From an uncultured Bacteroides sp. (GTDB lineage: Bacteria; Bacteroidota; Bacteroidia; Bacteroidales; Bacteroidaceae), in contig URYL01000005.1 in assembly GCA_900552075.1 (NCBI GenBank), positions 97,014 through 161,013 on the forward strand: a DNA stretch of 64,000 bases, in the 5' to 3' direction. Shown in pieces: positions 8,234-16,115 of the stretch; within the stretch, counting starts at the first letter, position 1, and each line of letters starts with the position of its first letter. The notes under the pieces are model-generated. The model was not told where the DNA came from. It made no database searches and saw only the letters and a program-made list of their open reading frames with translations. The translations under genes were made by a program, and so were the position numbers.

Positions 8234-8241
8234 TACTTTTG
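8234..8241 (+). promoter_or_regulatory. Candidate -7 box for pfkA
   Basis: TACTTTTG, a full match to TAnnTTTG, lies 33 bp before the pfkA ATG and 38 bp after the ispH stop, so pfkA probably has its own transcript. Confidence 0.55.
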
Positions 8242-8273
8242 CCTTATAAAAATCAAACTAACAACTAACAATT

Positions 8274-9254
8274 ATGGGAACTATTAAATGTATCGGTATT
8301 CTAACCTCCGGAGGAGATGCACCAGGCATGAATGCCGCAATCAGAGCCGTCACCCGTTCTGCCATTTACAACGGGCTAAAAGTAAAAGGTATCTACAGAG
8401 GCTACAAAGGATTGATTACAGGTGAAATCAAGGAGTTTAAGACTGAAAATGTCAGTAATATCATACAATTAGGAGGTACAATCCTGAAAACCGCACGTTG
8501 TCAGGAGTTCCGCACCCCGGAAGGTCGTCAAATCGCTTACGAAACCATGCAGCGTGAAGGCATCGATGCCCTCATCATCATTGGTGGAGACGGCTCTTTG
8601 ACCGGTGCCCGCCTGTTGGCACAGGAATTTGACGTGCCTTGTATCGGACTTCCCGGTACCATCGACAATGACCTGTTTGGTACAGATACCACCATCGGTT
8701 ATGACACTGCCCTGAACACCATTCTGGACGCAGTGGACAAGATTCGTGATACCGCGACTTCTCATGAACGTCTGTTCTTCGTAGAAGTAATGGGACGTGA
8801 TGCCGGCTTCCTGGCATTGAACGGAGCCATCGCTGCCGGAGCAGAAGCAGCTATCATTCCAGAATTCAATACAGAAGTAGACCAGCTGGAAGAATTCATC
8901 AACAACGGGTTCCGTAAATCAAAAAGCAGCTCCATCGTACTGGTAGCCGAAAGTGAAATCACCGGAGGAGCCATGCACTATGCAGAACGTGTGAAAAACG
9001 AATATCCGCAGTATGATGTTCGTGTCACCATTCTGGGACACTTGCAGCGTGGTGGGCGTCCGACCGCTCACGACCGTATCATCGCCAGCCGTATGGGTGT
9101 AGCCAGCATCCAGGCTTTGATGGAAGGCCAGCGCAACGTGATGATCGGTATCGAAAACGACCAGATTGTATACGTACCGTTTACCAAGGCTATCAAGAAT
9201 GACAAGCCGATTGACCGCGAACTGGTGAACGTATTGCATGAATTGTCTATCTGA
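8274..9254 (+). CDS. pfkA: ATP-dependent 6-phosphofructokinase
   Basis: The 326-residue enzyme phosphorylates fructose 6-phosphate in glycolysis. Family motifs appear in order: TSGGDAPGMNAAIRAV at residues 10-25, IIGGDGSLTGA near 103, PGTIDNDLFGTDTTIGYDTA near 125-145, which holds the catalytic Asp, VMGRDAGFLAL near 170 and HLQRGG near 255. Length and motifs are those of the ATP-dependent PfkA group, with a Gly-Gly-Asp-Gly ATP loop. It stands alone between its own promoter box and a strong terminator shared with the convergent pot operon. Confidence 0.95.
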   Translation: MGTIKCIGILTSGGDAPGMNAAIRAVTRSAIYNGLKVKGIYRGYKGLITGEIKEFKTENVSNIIQLGGTILKTARCQEFRTPEGRQIAYETMQREGIDALIIIGGDGSLTGARLLAQEFDVPCIGLPGTIDNDLFGTDTTIGYDTALNTILDAVDKIRDTATSHERLFFVEVMGRDAGFLALNGAIAAGAEAAIIPEFNTEVDQLEEFINNGFRKSKSSSIVLVAESEITGGAMHYAERVKNEYPQYDVRVTILGHLQRGGRPTAHDRIIASRMGVASIQALMEGQRNVMIGIENDQIVYVPFTKAIKNDKPIDRELVNVLHELSI

Positions 9255-9280
9255 TTTTTCACTCACATTCACACATAAAA

Positions 9281-9320
9281 AAACCTCCTTTCCGGGTGTG
9301 CCCGAAAAGGAGGTTTCTTT
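9281..9320. terminator. Bidirectional terminator between pfkA and potD
   Basis: The stem AAACCTCCTTTCCGGG / CCCGAAAAGGAGGTTT has a TGTG loop and one mismatch. It is followed by CTTTTT on the plus strand and flanked by an A-run that reads as T on the minus strand. The two genes converge here. Confidence 0.88.
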
Positions 9321-9340
9321 TTGGTATTTCAATTTGCGAC

Positions 9341-10684
9341 TCACTTGCGGCAAAGCTTCCGACGCGAACGCTTGTAATGGCTCCGTTTGTAACGTAACCA
9401 ACGGCGACGAATCTGCCAGGCACTCAATCCGACAAACACCAGCAGAATCAAGATGACCAACCCACTGTTCAGGTTGTCTCCTTTCACGCGCGACCAGATT
9501 TCCAGTACGTCCACGGTCTTGTCGCCAAAGTCGCGTATCATGGCACAACGGGCTATCACCGACTTATCAGGATATTGGGTGTTACGTAATTTCACGTGAC
9601 GAGCTTCCGGCCCGAAGAAATAGCTGGCATCCACTCCCTTGTCCAGTGTGGAGTCTATGCAGGCTTCCATGATTTCCGGAGCAGCAATGGAACTGACATA
9701 GCCGTTTTCCTCCATGTTGCGCAAGGCAATGTCCGGACGGCACAGAAAGTTGATGAAATAGCTGGCCGCTTTCGGATTTTTGGCATACTTGGGAATCACC
9801 CAGCCATCATACCACACGTTGCTTCCTTCCTCCGGCACAGTGTATCCCAAATCAACCCCTACTTCCGCAGCCTCCTCAATGGCCCACTGAGCATCGCCGC
9901 TCCAAGTCATGTTCATCCAAGCCTTGCCCTTGGTCATCATCTCTTTTCCAAAATCGGCTTCCCAGCCTGCCACATTGGGTTTCAGCAGTTTCAGGTACTT
10001 TTCCACCGAATCCATAGAGGCCGGTGAATAATCGTTCATCAAGCTGGCCACACTGCGGGTACTGTCTTTCAAGTCTTCGCGATGGGCGTACAGCAAAGCC
10101 ATGCCATACGCATCACGATAGGAATCCTTCATCAGGATTTTTCCCGCATACCGCTTGTCCCATAGACAACCCCAAGAATGCAAATCTTGAGCAGAGACAT
10201 ATTTCTTGTTATACAACAGCCCGGCCGTACCCCACATGTAGCAAACCGCATACCGGTTGGCCGAGGGTTTACCCGGTATCGTCAATTTGTCAATCTGCTG
10301 GCAGATATAGGGAGCCACCCCTTTCATATAATTAGGAGAATGCGCAAAAACGGTATCGATGGGCAGCAGGAGTCCCTTGTGCAACATACGTTCGATGATA
10401 TACTCCGACGGACAAACTACGTCAAAATCTTCATGCCCCTTTTCAATCTTCGTCAGCATGATTTCATTGATATCGAAAGTCTGGTACACAATACGGATAT
10501 CCTCACCCGTCTGTTCCTTATAATATTGCTGGAAATCCTCCAATACTCCCTCGCCGATGTAATCGGCCCAGTTGTACACCTTCAGCACATTCTCGCGCGA
10601 CTCATCCGTATTGTAACAGCTTGTCAGCAGGCAACACATGCAGAGCAAGGCCCACCAGTTCCACCTTTTCATCTTCTGTTTCAT
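9341..10684 (-). CDS. potD: Spermidine/putrescine-binding lipoprotein with C-terminal membrane anchor
   Basis: The 447-residue protein is the polyamine-binding subunit of an ABC importer. A lipoprotein signal (LLTSC, lipidated Cys23) is followed by a PotD/PotF-type domain that begins LKVYNWADYIGEGV and contains MTWSGDAQWA. The last 40 residues are unusual: a membrane helix at about 408-424 (GLVILILLVFVGLSAW) followed by a tail of about 20 residues that is half Arg/Lys. Typical PotD ends with the binding domain. It is the last gene of potABCD and its start overlaps the potC stop by 4 bp, so it is translationally coupled. Confidence 0.9.
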   Translation of the reverse strand: MKQKMKRWNWWALLCMCCLLTSCYNTDESRENVLKVYNWADYIGEGVLEDFQQYYKEQTGEDIRIVYQTFDINEIMLTKIEKGHEDFDVVCPSEYIIERMLHKGLLLPIDTVFAHSPNYMKGVAPYICQQIDKLTIPGKPSANRYAVCYMWGTAGLLYNKKYVSAQDLHSWGCLWDKRYAGKILMKDSYRDAYGMALLYAHREDLKDSTRSVASLMNDYSPASMDSVEKYLKLLKPNVAGWEADFGKEMMTKGKAWMNMTWSGDAQWAIEEAAEVGVDLGYTVPEEGSNVWYDGWVIPKYAKNPKAASYFINFLCRPDIALRNMEENGYVSSIAAPEIMEACIDSTLDKGVDASYFFGPEARHVKLRNTQYPDKSVIARCAMIRDFGDKTVDVLEIWSRVKGDNLNSGLVILILLVFVGLSAWQIRRRWLRYKRSHYKRSRRKLCRK

Positions 10685-11472
10685 TTGTTCTTTGCCTTGT
10701 CGGCTCTACGGTTAATAATGATAAGCAATACCAGAATCACCACAAAAATAAGGGCAGACAACGGGCGAAGCTCCGGAGTCAGTCCTCCCTTTCGGGCATC
10801 TGCGTAAATATAAGTAGAAAGGGTTTCCAGTCCTTGGTTACCGATAGTGAATACCGTCACGGCAAAATCATCGATAGAGATGGTCAGTGCCAGCAGAAAA
10901 CCGCTGATCATTCCCGGACGGATTTCCGGAATAATCACCTTCCACAAAGCCTGCATGGGAGTAGCCCCCAAATCGAGTGCCGCCTCATACAGATTCGGAT
11001 TCATCTGCTTCAAGCGCGGCAATACGCTCAACACCACATAGGGCGTACAGAAAGTGATGTGTGCCAGCACCACGGTCGTGAAACCTTGAGTAATACCCAA
11101 TGACACGAAAAGCAGGAACAAGGAAATACCGGTAATGATATCTCCGTTCAAAATCGGAATGGTATTGATAAAGCCCATGGCTTTCCGACTCCGAGCCTTT
11201 AAATTGTAAATACCGATGGCGGCCACACTGCCCAGCAAGGTAGAAACCGTGGCCGCAATGAAAGCGATGGCTACCGTATTGACCAAGGCATTCATCAGGG
11301 AATGATGGGCACTCGTATTACACAGCGAGCGATACAGATTGAACGAGAAACCAGTCCAGTTACCCAACACCTTGGCTTCGGTGAACGAATAAATCACAAT
11401 AATCAAAATCGGGGCATACAGCATCAGCAACAACACCCACAGATAGGTCTGCATCAAGATCTTCTTTACCAT
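10681..11472 (-). CDS. potC: Spermidine/putrescine ABC transporter permease
   Basis: The 263-residue inner-membrane protein is one of two permeases of the polyamine importer. Six membrane helices are visible. The cytoplasmic coupling motif near residues 165-185 (EAALDLGATPMQALWKVIIP) is the EAA loop that contacts the ATPase. It begins VKKILMQTYLWVLLLMLYAP, much like PotC. The start overlaps the end of potB by 7 bp, and the stop overlaps potD by 4 bp. The order potA-potB-potC-potD matches the E. coli operon. Confidence 0.93.
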   Translation of the reverse strand: MVKKILMQTYLWVLLLMLYAPILIIVIYSFTEAKVLGNWTGFSFNLYRSLCNTSAHHSLMNALVNTVAIAFIAATVSTLLGSVAAIGIYNLKARSRKAMGFINTIPILNGDIITGISLFLLFVSLGITQGFTTVVLAHITFCTPYVVLSVLPRLKQMNPNLYEAALDLGATPMQALWKVIIPEIRPGMISGFLLALTISIDDFAVTVFTIGNQGLETLSTYIYADARKGGLTPELRPLSALIFVVILVLLIIINRRADKAKNK

Positions 11473-12263
11473 ACCTGTCCTCCTTTCTCCGAATCATTCT
11501 TATCGTCGGCACTAAACAAAGAGGTGGCGGCAATCAGGAAGAGCATGATCAGTGATAGTGCCGCTCCGTAGTTCCACAAGCTATTGTTGATATTCTCCTG
11601 TATGGTGGTACCAAACAGTTTGATGTTGTTCATGGTTAGCAGTTCTGCAATGGCAAAAGTGGAGATGGTAGGCATGAACACCATCATAATGCCGCTTACT
11701 ACTCCCGGCATGGACAACGGAAGAACCACCTTCCAGAACACCTGGAACGAGTTGGCCCCCAAGTCTTGCGCAGCCTCCACATAGCTGGGATCCATTTTCT
11801 GAAGCGTATTGTAAATGGGATAAATCATAAACGGAATAAAGTTGTAAATCATTCCGAAAATCAAGGCTCCTTCGCCCAACGGAAGACTGGCAAAATCGAA
11901 CAAAGCCACTGTAGCCAGCGTACGAATCAGGATGTTAATCCACATGGGAAGGATGAACAGCATAATCAGCGTACGGGAATAGCTGGAACGGCTCCGGCTC
12001 AGAATCCACGCCGCCGGATAACCTAACACAATACAGCCAATGGTCGTCAGCAAGGCAATGCCGATGGAATACACAAAGGTGTTGACGGCTTCTGGATGTG
12101 CCAGAAACTTCCGGAAGTTATCCAAGGTAATTCGGCCCATATCGTCCGTAAAAGCATAAATCACAATCAGGACCAACGGAATTATCACGAAGATGATTGA
12201 AAAAATCAGGTAAGGCAAGGTCCAGCTTCGCCGTGACAGAAAAAACAAACGCAGCCTGTTCAT
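11466..12263 (-). CDS. potB: Spermidine/putrescine ABC transporter permease
   Basis: The 265-residue membrane protein is the partner permease of PotC. Six predicted helices and the EAA loop (EAAQDLGANSFQVFWKVVLP, about residues 167-186) are present. The first helix (YLIFSIIFVIIPLVLIVIYAF) and the periplasmic loop resemble PotB. Its start overlaps the potA stop by 4 bp (ATGA arrangement) and its end overlaps potC, so the four subunits are probably made in fixed proportion. Length is slightly below the 275-285 residues usual in enterobacteria. Confidence 0.93.
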   Translation of the reverse strand: MNRLRLFFLSRRSWTLPYLIFSIIFVIIPLVLIVIYAFTDDMGRITLDNFRKFLAHPEAVNTFVYSIGIALLTTIGCIVLGYPAAWILSRSRSSYSRTLIMLFILPMWINILIRTLATVALFDFASLPLGEGALIFGMIYNFIPFMIYPIYNTLQKMDPSYVEAAQDLGANSFQVFWKVVLPLSMPGVVSGIMMVFMPTISTFAIAELLTMNNIKLFGTTIQENINNSLWNYGAALSLIMLFLIAATSLFSADDKNDSEKGGQVW

Positions 12264-13657
12264 CGTTCCTCCTGTTTTACACGTACCCGGATGTCTTCCG
12301 GAGCGATGGATATCCCCACATGGTCTCCGTCATCCCATACGTCATTGGTATCGACAAATACATTTTCATCCCAATCCGACCAGACGGTCAGGTGATAATG
12401 GTTTCCTTTATAAAGAATGAATTTCACTTCTCCTGTCAACGTACCGTCTTCGGCATCGTCCTGCAGGTCAATCTTGTCAAAATCCACTTCTACCTGCACT
12501 TCACCTAAAGGTACTTTCTGCAAATCGACCGACGCACATTCGAAGGTACAACCCAGGAACTCCACATGCGTTTCATCCAGCAATTTTCCGTCGAACGTGT
12601 TGCACAAGCGCTCCTTTTTCATGATATGGATGTCATGAGGCTTCACCAGCAAACCCACTTCCATACCTGCCTCGAATGCATGATAATCCTGCACCACGAA
12701 CTCATAGTCCTGACACAGCACCACCATTTCATAATGCACTCCCTTGAAAATGCATGACTGTACCACACCGCGAAGCTGTGCCATATCCGATACCGGGAAG
12801 ATATACAAGTCTTCCGGACGAATCACCACATCCACCGGCACTTGCTCGCCAAAGCCCTCGTCTACGCATTCAAAGTCGCGACCGCAGAAATGCACCAGTT
12901 TGTCTTTCGCCATCACCCCGTTCAGGATATTGCTTTCGCCAATAAAATCGGCCACGAACGAATTGATGGGTTCATTGTAAATATCGGTAGGAGTACCAAT
13001 CTGCTGAATACGTCCCTCGCTCATCACCACGATGGTATCGCTCAGGGTTAAGGCTTCCTCCTGGTCGTGGGTGACATACACGAAAGTAATGCCCAATGAC
13101 TTGTGCATCTCCTTCAGCTCCATCTGCATGTCCTTGCGCATCTTCAGGTCGAGGGCTGCCAACGGTTCATCCAGCAACAGCACCTCCGGCTCGTTCACGA
13201 TGGCCCGCGCAATGGCCACACGCTGCTGCTGTCCTCCGGAAAGCGAATTCACGTCACGATACTCATAGTCGGTCATACCCACCATTTTCAGGGCAACCTT
13301 GACCTTTTTCAGCACTACGTCTTTCGGAAGTTTCTTCAGCTTCAGTCCGAAAGCAATGTTGTCATACACATTCAGATGGGGAAACAATGCGTACTTCTGG
13401 AACACGGTATTCACCGGACGCTTGTGAGGCGGAGTCTGGGTAATCTCTTTACCCGCAATGCAGATAACTCCTTCCGAAGCTGTCTGGAAACCGGCAATCA
13501 GGCGCAGCAAGGTCGTCTTGCCGCAACCTGAAGGTCCCAGTATGGTTACAAACTCTCCTTTTTTAATGGACAGGTTGATGTTATCCAAGGCCGTTTTTTC
13601 ACCAAAAAACTTCGATACGCCCTTTACCTCTATAATCGGTTTGGTTTCACTTTGCAT
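12260..13657 (-). CDS. potA: Spermidine/putrescine ABC transporter ATPase, long form
   Basis: The 465-residue ATPase powers the polyamine importer. The N-terminal ABC domain shows Walker A GPSGCGKTT at about residue 42, the signature LSGGQQQRVAIARAI near 140, Walker B VLLLDEPLAALD near 165 and the switch histidine in VTHDQEEA. The region after about residue 240 is roughly 225 residues, against about 130 in E. coli PotA, and appears to hold two TOBE-like beta domains (both containing a segment of the type FLG.TFEC or FCGRDFEC). This doubled regulatory part is unusual. It is the first gene of the operon and has a -7 box 20 bp upstream. Confidence 0.92.
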   Translation of the reverse strand: MQSETKPIIEVKGVSKFFGEKTALDNINLSIKKGEFVTILGPSGCGKTTLLRLIAGFQTASEGVICIAGKEITQTPPHKRPVNTVFQKYALFPHLNVYDNIAFGLKLKKLPKDVVLKKVKVALKMVGMTDYEYRDVNSLSGGQQQRVAIARAIVNEPEVLLLDEPLAALDLKMRKDMQMELKEMHKSLGITFVYVTHDQEEALTLSDTIVVMSEGRIQQIGTPTDIYNEPINSFVADFIGESNILNGVMAKDKLVHFCGRDFECVDEGFGEQVPVDVVIRPEDLYIFPVSDMAQLRGVVQSCIFKGVHYEMVVLCQDYEFVVQDYHAFEAGMEVGLLVKPHDIHIMKKERLCNTFDGKLLDETHVEFLGCTFECASVDLQKVPLGEVQVEVDFDKIDLQDDAEDGTLTGEVKFILYKGNHYHLTVWSDWDENVFVDTNDVWDDGDHVGISIAPEDIRVRVKQEER

Positions 13658-13677
13658 GATTTCTTAAAATTGGTCCG

Positions 13678-13685
13678 CAAAGTTA
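13678..13685 (-). promoter_or_regulatory. Candidate -7 box for potABCD
   Basis: The minus strand reads TAACTTTG, a match to TAnnTTTG, 20 bp ahead of the potA start. The upstream element is unclear. Confidence 0.5.
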
Positions 13686-13786
13686 CATATTAATTCATTT
13701 TGCAGGATGATATCACCGGCTTTTCTTCTTTATTTTTATTCAGTCCACAAAGAATGTAAAAGAAACTACATATTTATGCAACATTT

Positions 13787-14887
13787 TCATTTCAAACCCG
13801 AGAAATACATATTGAGCAGTTTCCTAGCCGCAGAGAAAGAAGTGGCTTTTCCCTCCAACACTTCCTGTTCTTGCAAAGGCAATAAAGAGGCAATCTGCGG
13901 ATTCTGATAAAAACTGTCGCGCAGATGCTCGTTGATGGTTTCATACATCCAGTATTTGGCTTGTTCATTCCTGCGGCGTTCAAAATAACCGTTTTTGCGG
14001 ACAAAATCAATGTAGGCATAAATCATGTCCCAGATTTCCTTGATACCGATATTGTAAAAGCCGGAATAAGTCAGCACCTGAGGCGTCCAGCCCGATTCGG
14101 GAGCCGGGAAAAGGTGAAGGGCGTTGCGGAAATGAGTGGCAGCCAGCTTGGCTTTCTCAATGTTATTTCCGTCGGCCTTGTTGATGACAATGCCGTCGGC
14201 CATTTCCATAATCCCTCGTTTGATGCCTTGCAGTTCATCACCTGTACCGGCCAGCTGAATCAGCAGGAAAAAATCGACCATGGAATGAACAGCCGTCTCA
14301 CTCTGCCCGACTCCGACCGTTTCCACAAAGATTTTGTCGAAACCGGCGGCCTCGCACAAAATGATGGTCTCACGGGTTTTACGGGCTACTCCTCCCAGCG
14401 AACCGGCTGAAGGACTCGGACGGATAAAGGATTTGGGATGTACAGACAGTTTTTCCATACGGGTCTTATCGCCCAAAATACTTCCTTTGGAACGCTCACT
14501 GCTGGGGTCGATGGCCAACACAGCCAGCTTTCCCCCCTTTTCTTCCAGTACATGCAAGCCGAACACATCAATTGACGTACTCTTTCCGGCTCCCGGCACC
14601 CCACTGATGCCGATGCGGATGGAATTACCGGAATAAGGCAGACATTTTTCAATGACCTCCTGCGCCAAAGCCTGATGCTCCGGTTTTACACTCTCCACCA
14701 GCGTCACGGCCTGACTCAACATGGTCACATCGCCTTTCACGATGCCTTCCACATACTCTGCAGCCGTGTACTGGCGACGTTTGGGTTTCTTTCTCAGTTT
14801 CAGATAAGGATTAACAATGGAGGGCTGTTCCACTCCTTGATTGACAGTTAACCCCTTATAAGCTTCGTTGTTCTCGGGGTGTTCCAT
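13787..14887 (-). CDS. meaB: Methylmalonyl-CoA mutase-associated GTPase (ArgK/MeaB)
   Basis: The 366-residue G3E-type P-loop GTPase protects and reloads the adenosylcobalamin-dependent methylmalonyl-CoA mutase, the route to propionate in Bacteroidales. Walker A is GVPGAGKST at residues 96-104. VLAIDPSSERSKGSILGDKT follows, then ETVGVGQSE, the Walker B/switch segment, and NKADG, the guanine-specificity motif. An N-terminal extension of about 35 residues precedes the helical domain. The mutase genes are not in this window. The gene lies 7 bp downstream of the DUF1573 gene's stop on the other side of a shared orientation, so the two could be read as one transcript with DUF1573 downstream. Confidence 0.93.
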   Translation of the reverse strand: MEHPENNEAYKGLTVNQGVEQPSIVNPYLKLRKKPKRRQYTAAEYVEGIVKGDVTMLSQAVTLVESVKPEHQALAQEVIEKCLPYSGNSIRIGISGVPGAGKSTSIDVFGLHVLEEKGGKLAVLAIDPSSERSKGSILGDKTRMEKLSVHPKSFIRPSPSAGSLGGVARKTRETIILCEAAGFDKIFVETVGVGQSETAVHSMVDFFLLIQLAGTGDELQGIKRGIMEMADGIVINKADGNNIEKAKLAATHFRNALHLFPAPESGWTPQVLTYSGFYNIGIKEIWDMIYAYIDFVRKNGYFERRRNEQAKYWMYETINEHLRDSFYQNPQIASLLPLQEQEVLEGKATSFSAARKLLNMYFSGLK

Positions 14888-14894
14888 ACTTTAT

Positions 14895-15980
14895 TTATTT
14901 ATCGGACGATTTCAGCCGGGCTTTCACACGGATGGTAATCATCGGTTGGTTAGGGTCATTGGTAATCATCAAGACACGTGGAGAACCTTTCACGCGGGAA
15001 AGATTCTGTGCCAACACGGTAATCTTCATTTTGGTAGATTCTCCCGGTTTCAGCACCCTCTTGTTCAGTTTCACGGCCAAAGCCATACTGAACACCTGCA
15101 TATCCTGAATATTCAAATCAGATTTTCCTGTATTCGATATGACAATGGTCTGCGATTTTTTCTGTTTGGGTTTCAGGTCTACAAATTCCAGTTCCTTTGC
15201 CGACAAGGTAATCTGGGGCGGATTATTCTTCTGCTGTTCCGTCAATTTGGAGAAATCGGGCAACAGTGCTACGGATACCGGAATTTCATTTTCACTTCCC
15301 ACCTTGTCACCCGGGAAACGGGACAGATACACGGAAGCACGTGTAATACCCAGTTTCGGGAGTTTCTCGGAGTCCAGTGTCACCCGTATTTTTCCCGTCT
15401 TTCCACGTCCCAGCTTCTCCGGCTCAGCGGTAGCTTCCAAGTAGGGAGGAAGATGCATCAGCACAGGAGAGTAAGCCTTATTGGAAGTATTGGCAACCAG
15501 CAACTCAATCACCGGATGGTCACCTTTGTTCACTGATTTAAAATCCAATTCATCCAGGTTCAAGCGAATGGCTCCCACGGCATAGGGATGCGTAAAGGAG
15601 AAATTCTTCGCATCCGCTGTTACTTCTCCGTTGAAATCCAGATAAATCGGCATAGGCGAAGCATTGCAGTAGACACCCACATCTTTGTAGAAATGCCCGA
15701 TAGCTTCCGCATCAAACACCACCGTAATTTCTCCCTTTCCTCCTGCCGGAACAGGTTCTTCTGTCCATTTCGCTTTGGCGCAACCGCAGGAGGTCGTCAC
15801 ATTGGAAATGACCAGTGGCTTGTCGCCCGTATTGGTAAACGGATAAACGACAGTGGCCGGATTTCTCCATAAGACATATCCCAAGTCCTTTGTCTGCATG
15901 TCAAAAGTGATTTTAGGCTGTGCAAACAAAGAAAAACAAGCAGCCATACACAACAAGAGAAGAGTATATATACGTTTCAT
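14895..15980 (-). CDS. DUF1573 domain protein, secreted
   Basis: The 361-residue protein has a signal peptide (MKRIYTLLLLCMAACFSLFAQ) and several immunoglobulin-like DUF1573 modules. The first contains the typical TSCGCAKA motif at about residue 60, and later modules repeat the pattern of a beta-sandwich with VISNTGKSDL. DUF1573 proteins of Bacteroidetes are exported and their role is not established. The frame is open from 16034, but the start at 15980 gives a clean signal peptide and lies downstream of a TATCTTTG promoter box at 16009-16016. It is 7 bp from meaB, 3' end to 5' end, on the same strand. Confidence 0.85.
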   Translation of the reverse strand: MKRIYTLLLLCMAACFSLFAQPKITFDMQTKDLGYVLWRNPATVVYPFTNTGDKPLVISNVTTSCGCAKAKWTEEPVPAGGKGEITVVFDAEAIGHFYKDVGVYCNASPMPIYLDFNGEVTADAKNFSFTHPYAVGAIRLNLDELDFKSVNKGDHPVIELLVANTSNKAYSPVLMHLPPYLEATAEPEKLGRGKTGKIRVTLDSEKLPKLGITRASVYLSRFPGDKVGSENEIPVSVALLPDFSKLTEQQKNNPPQITLSAKELEFVDLKPKQKKSQTIVISNTGKSDLNIQDMQVFSMALAVKLNKRVLKPGESTKMKITVLAQNLSRVKGSPRVLMITNDPNQPMITIRVKARLKSSDK

Positions 15981-16008
15981 TGATTTTATTCTTTCTAAAT
16001 TATGGAAA

Positions 16009-16016
16009 CAAAGATA
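16009..16016 (-). promoter_or_regulatory. Candidate -7 box for the DUF1573 gene
   Basis: The minus strand reads TATCTTTG, a match to TAnnTTTG, 28 bp before the ATG at 15980. It lies inside the longer open frame, which argues against the start at 16034. Confidence 0.5.
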
Positions 16017-16077
16017 AAGAGAAAACGGAAACAAGCAAAATCAAGCCTGAAAATTTATTCCGTCCAGACTTCTGTAG

Positions 16078-16111
16078 AAAAAAAGTCCGGGCAGGACTTC
16101 CCCACCCGGAT
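16078..16111 (-). terminator. Intrinsic terminator after the A2M gene
   Basis: The minus strand carries a stem TCCGGGT / GCCCGGA with a loop of about 11 bases followed by seven T, starting 4 bp after the stop codon of the large gene upstream. Confidence 0.82.
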
Positions 16112-16115
16112 TTGC

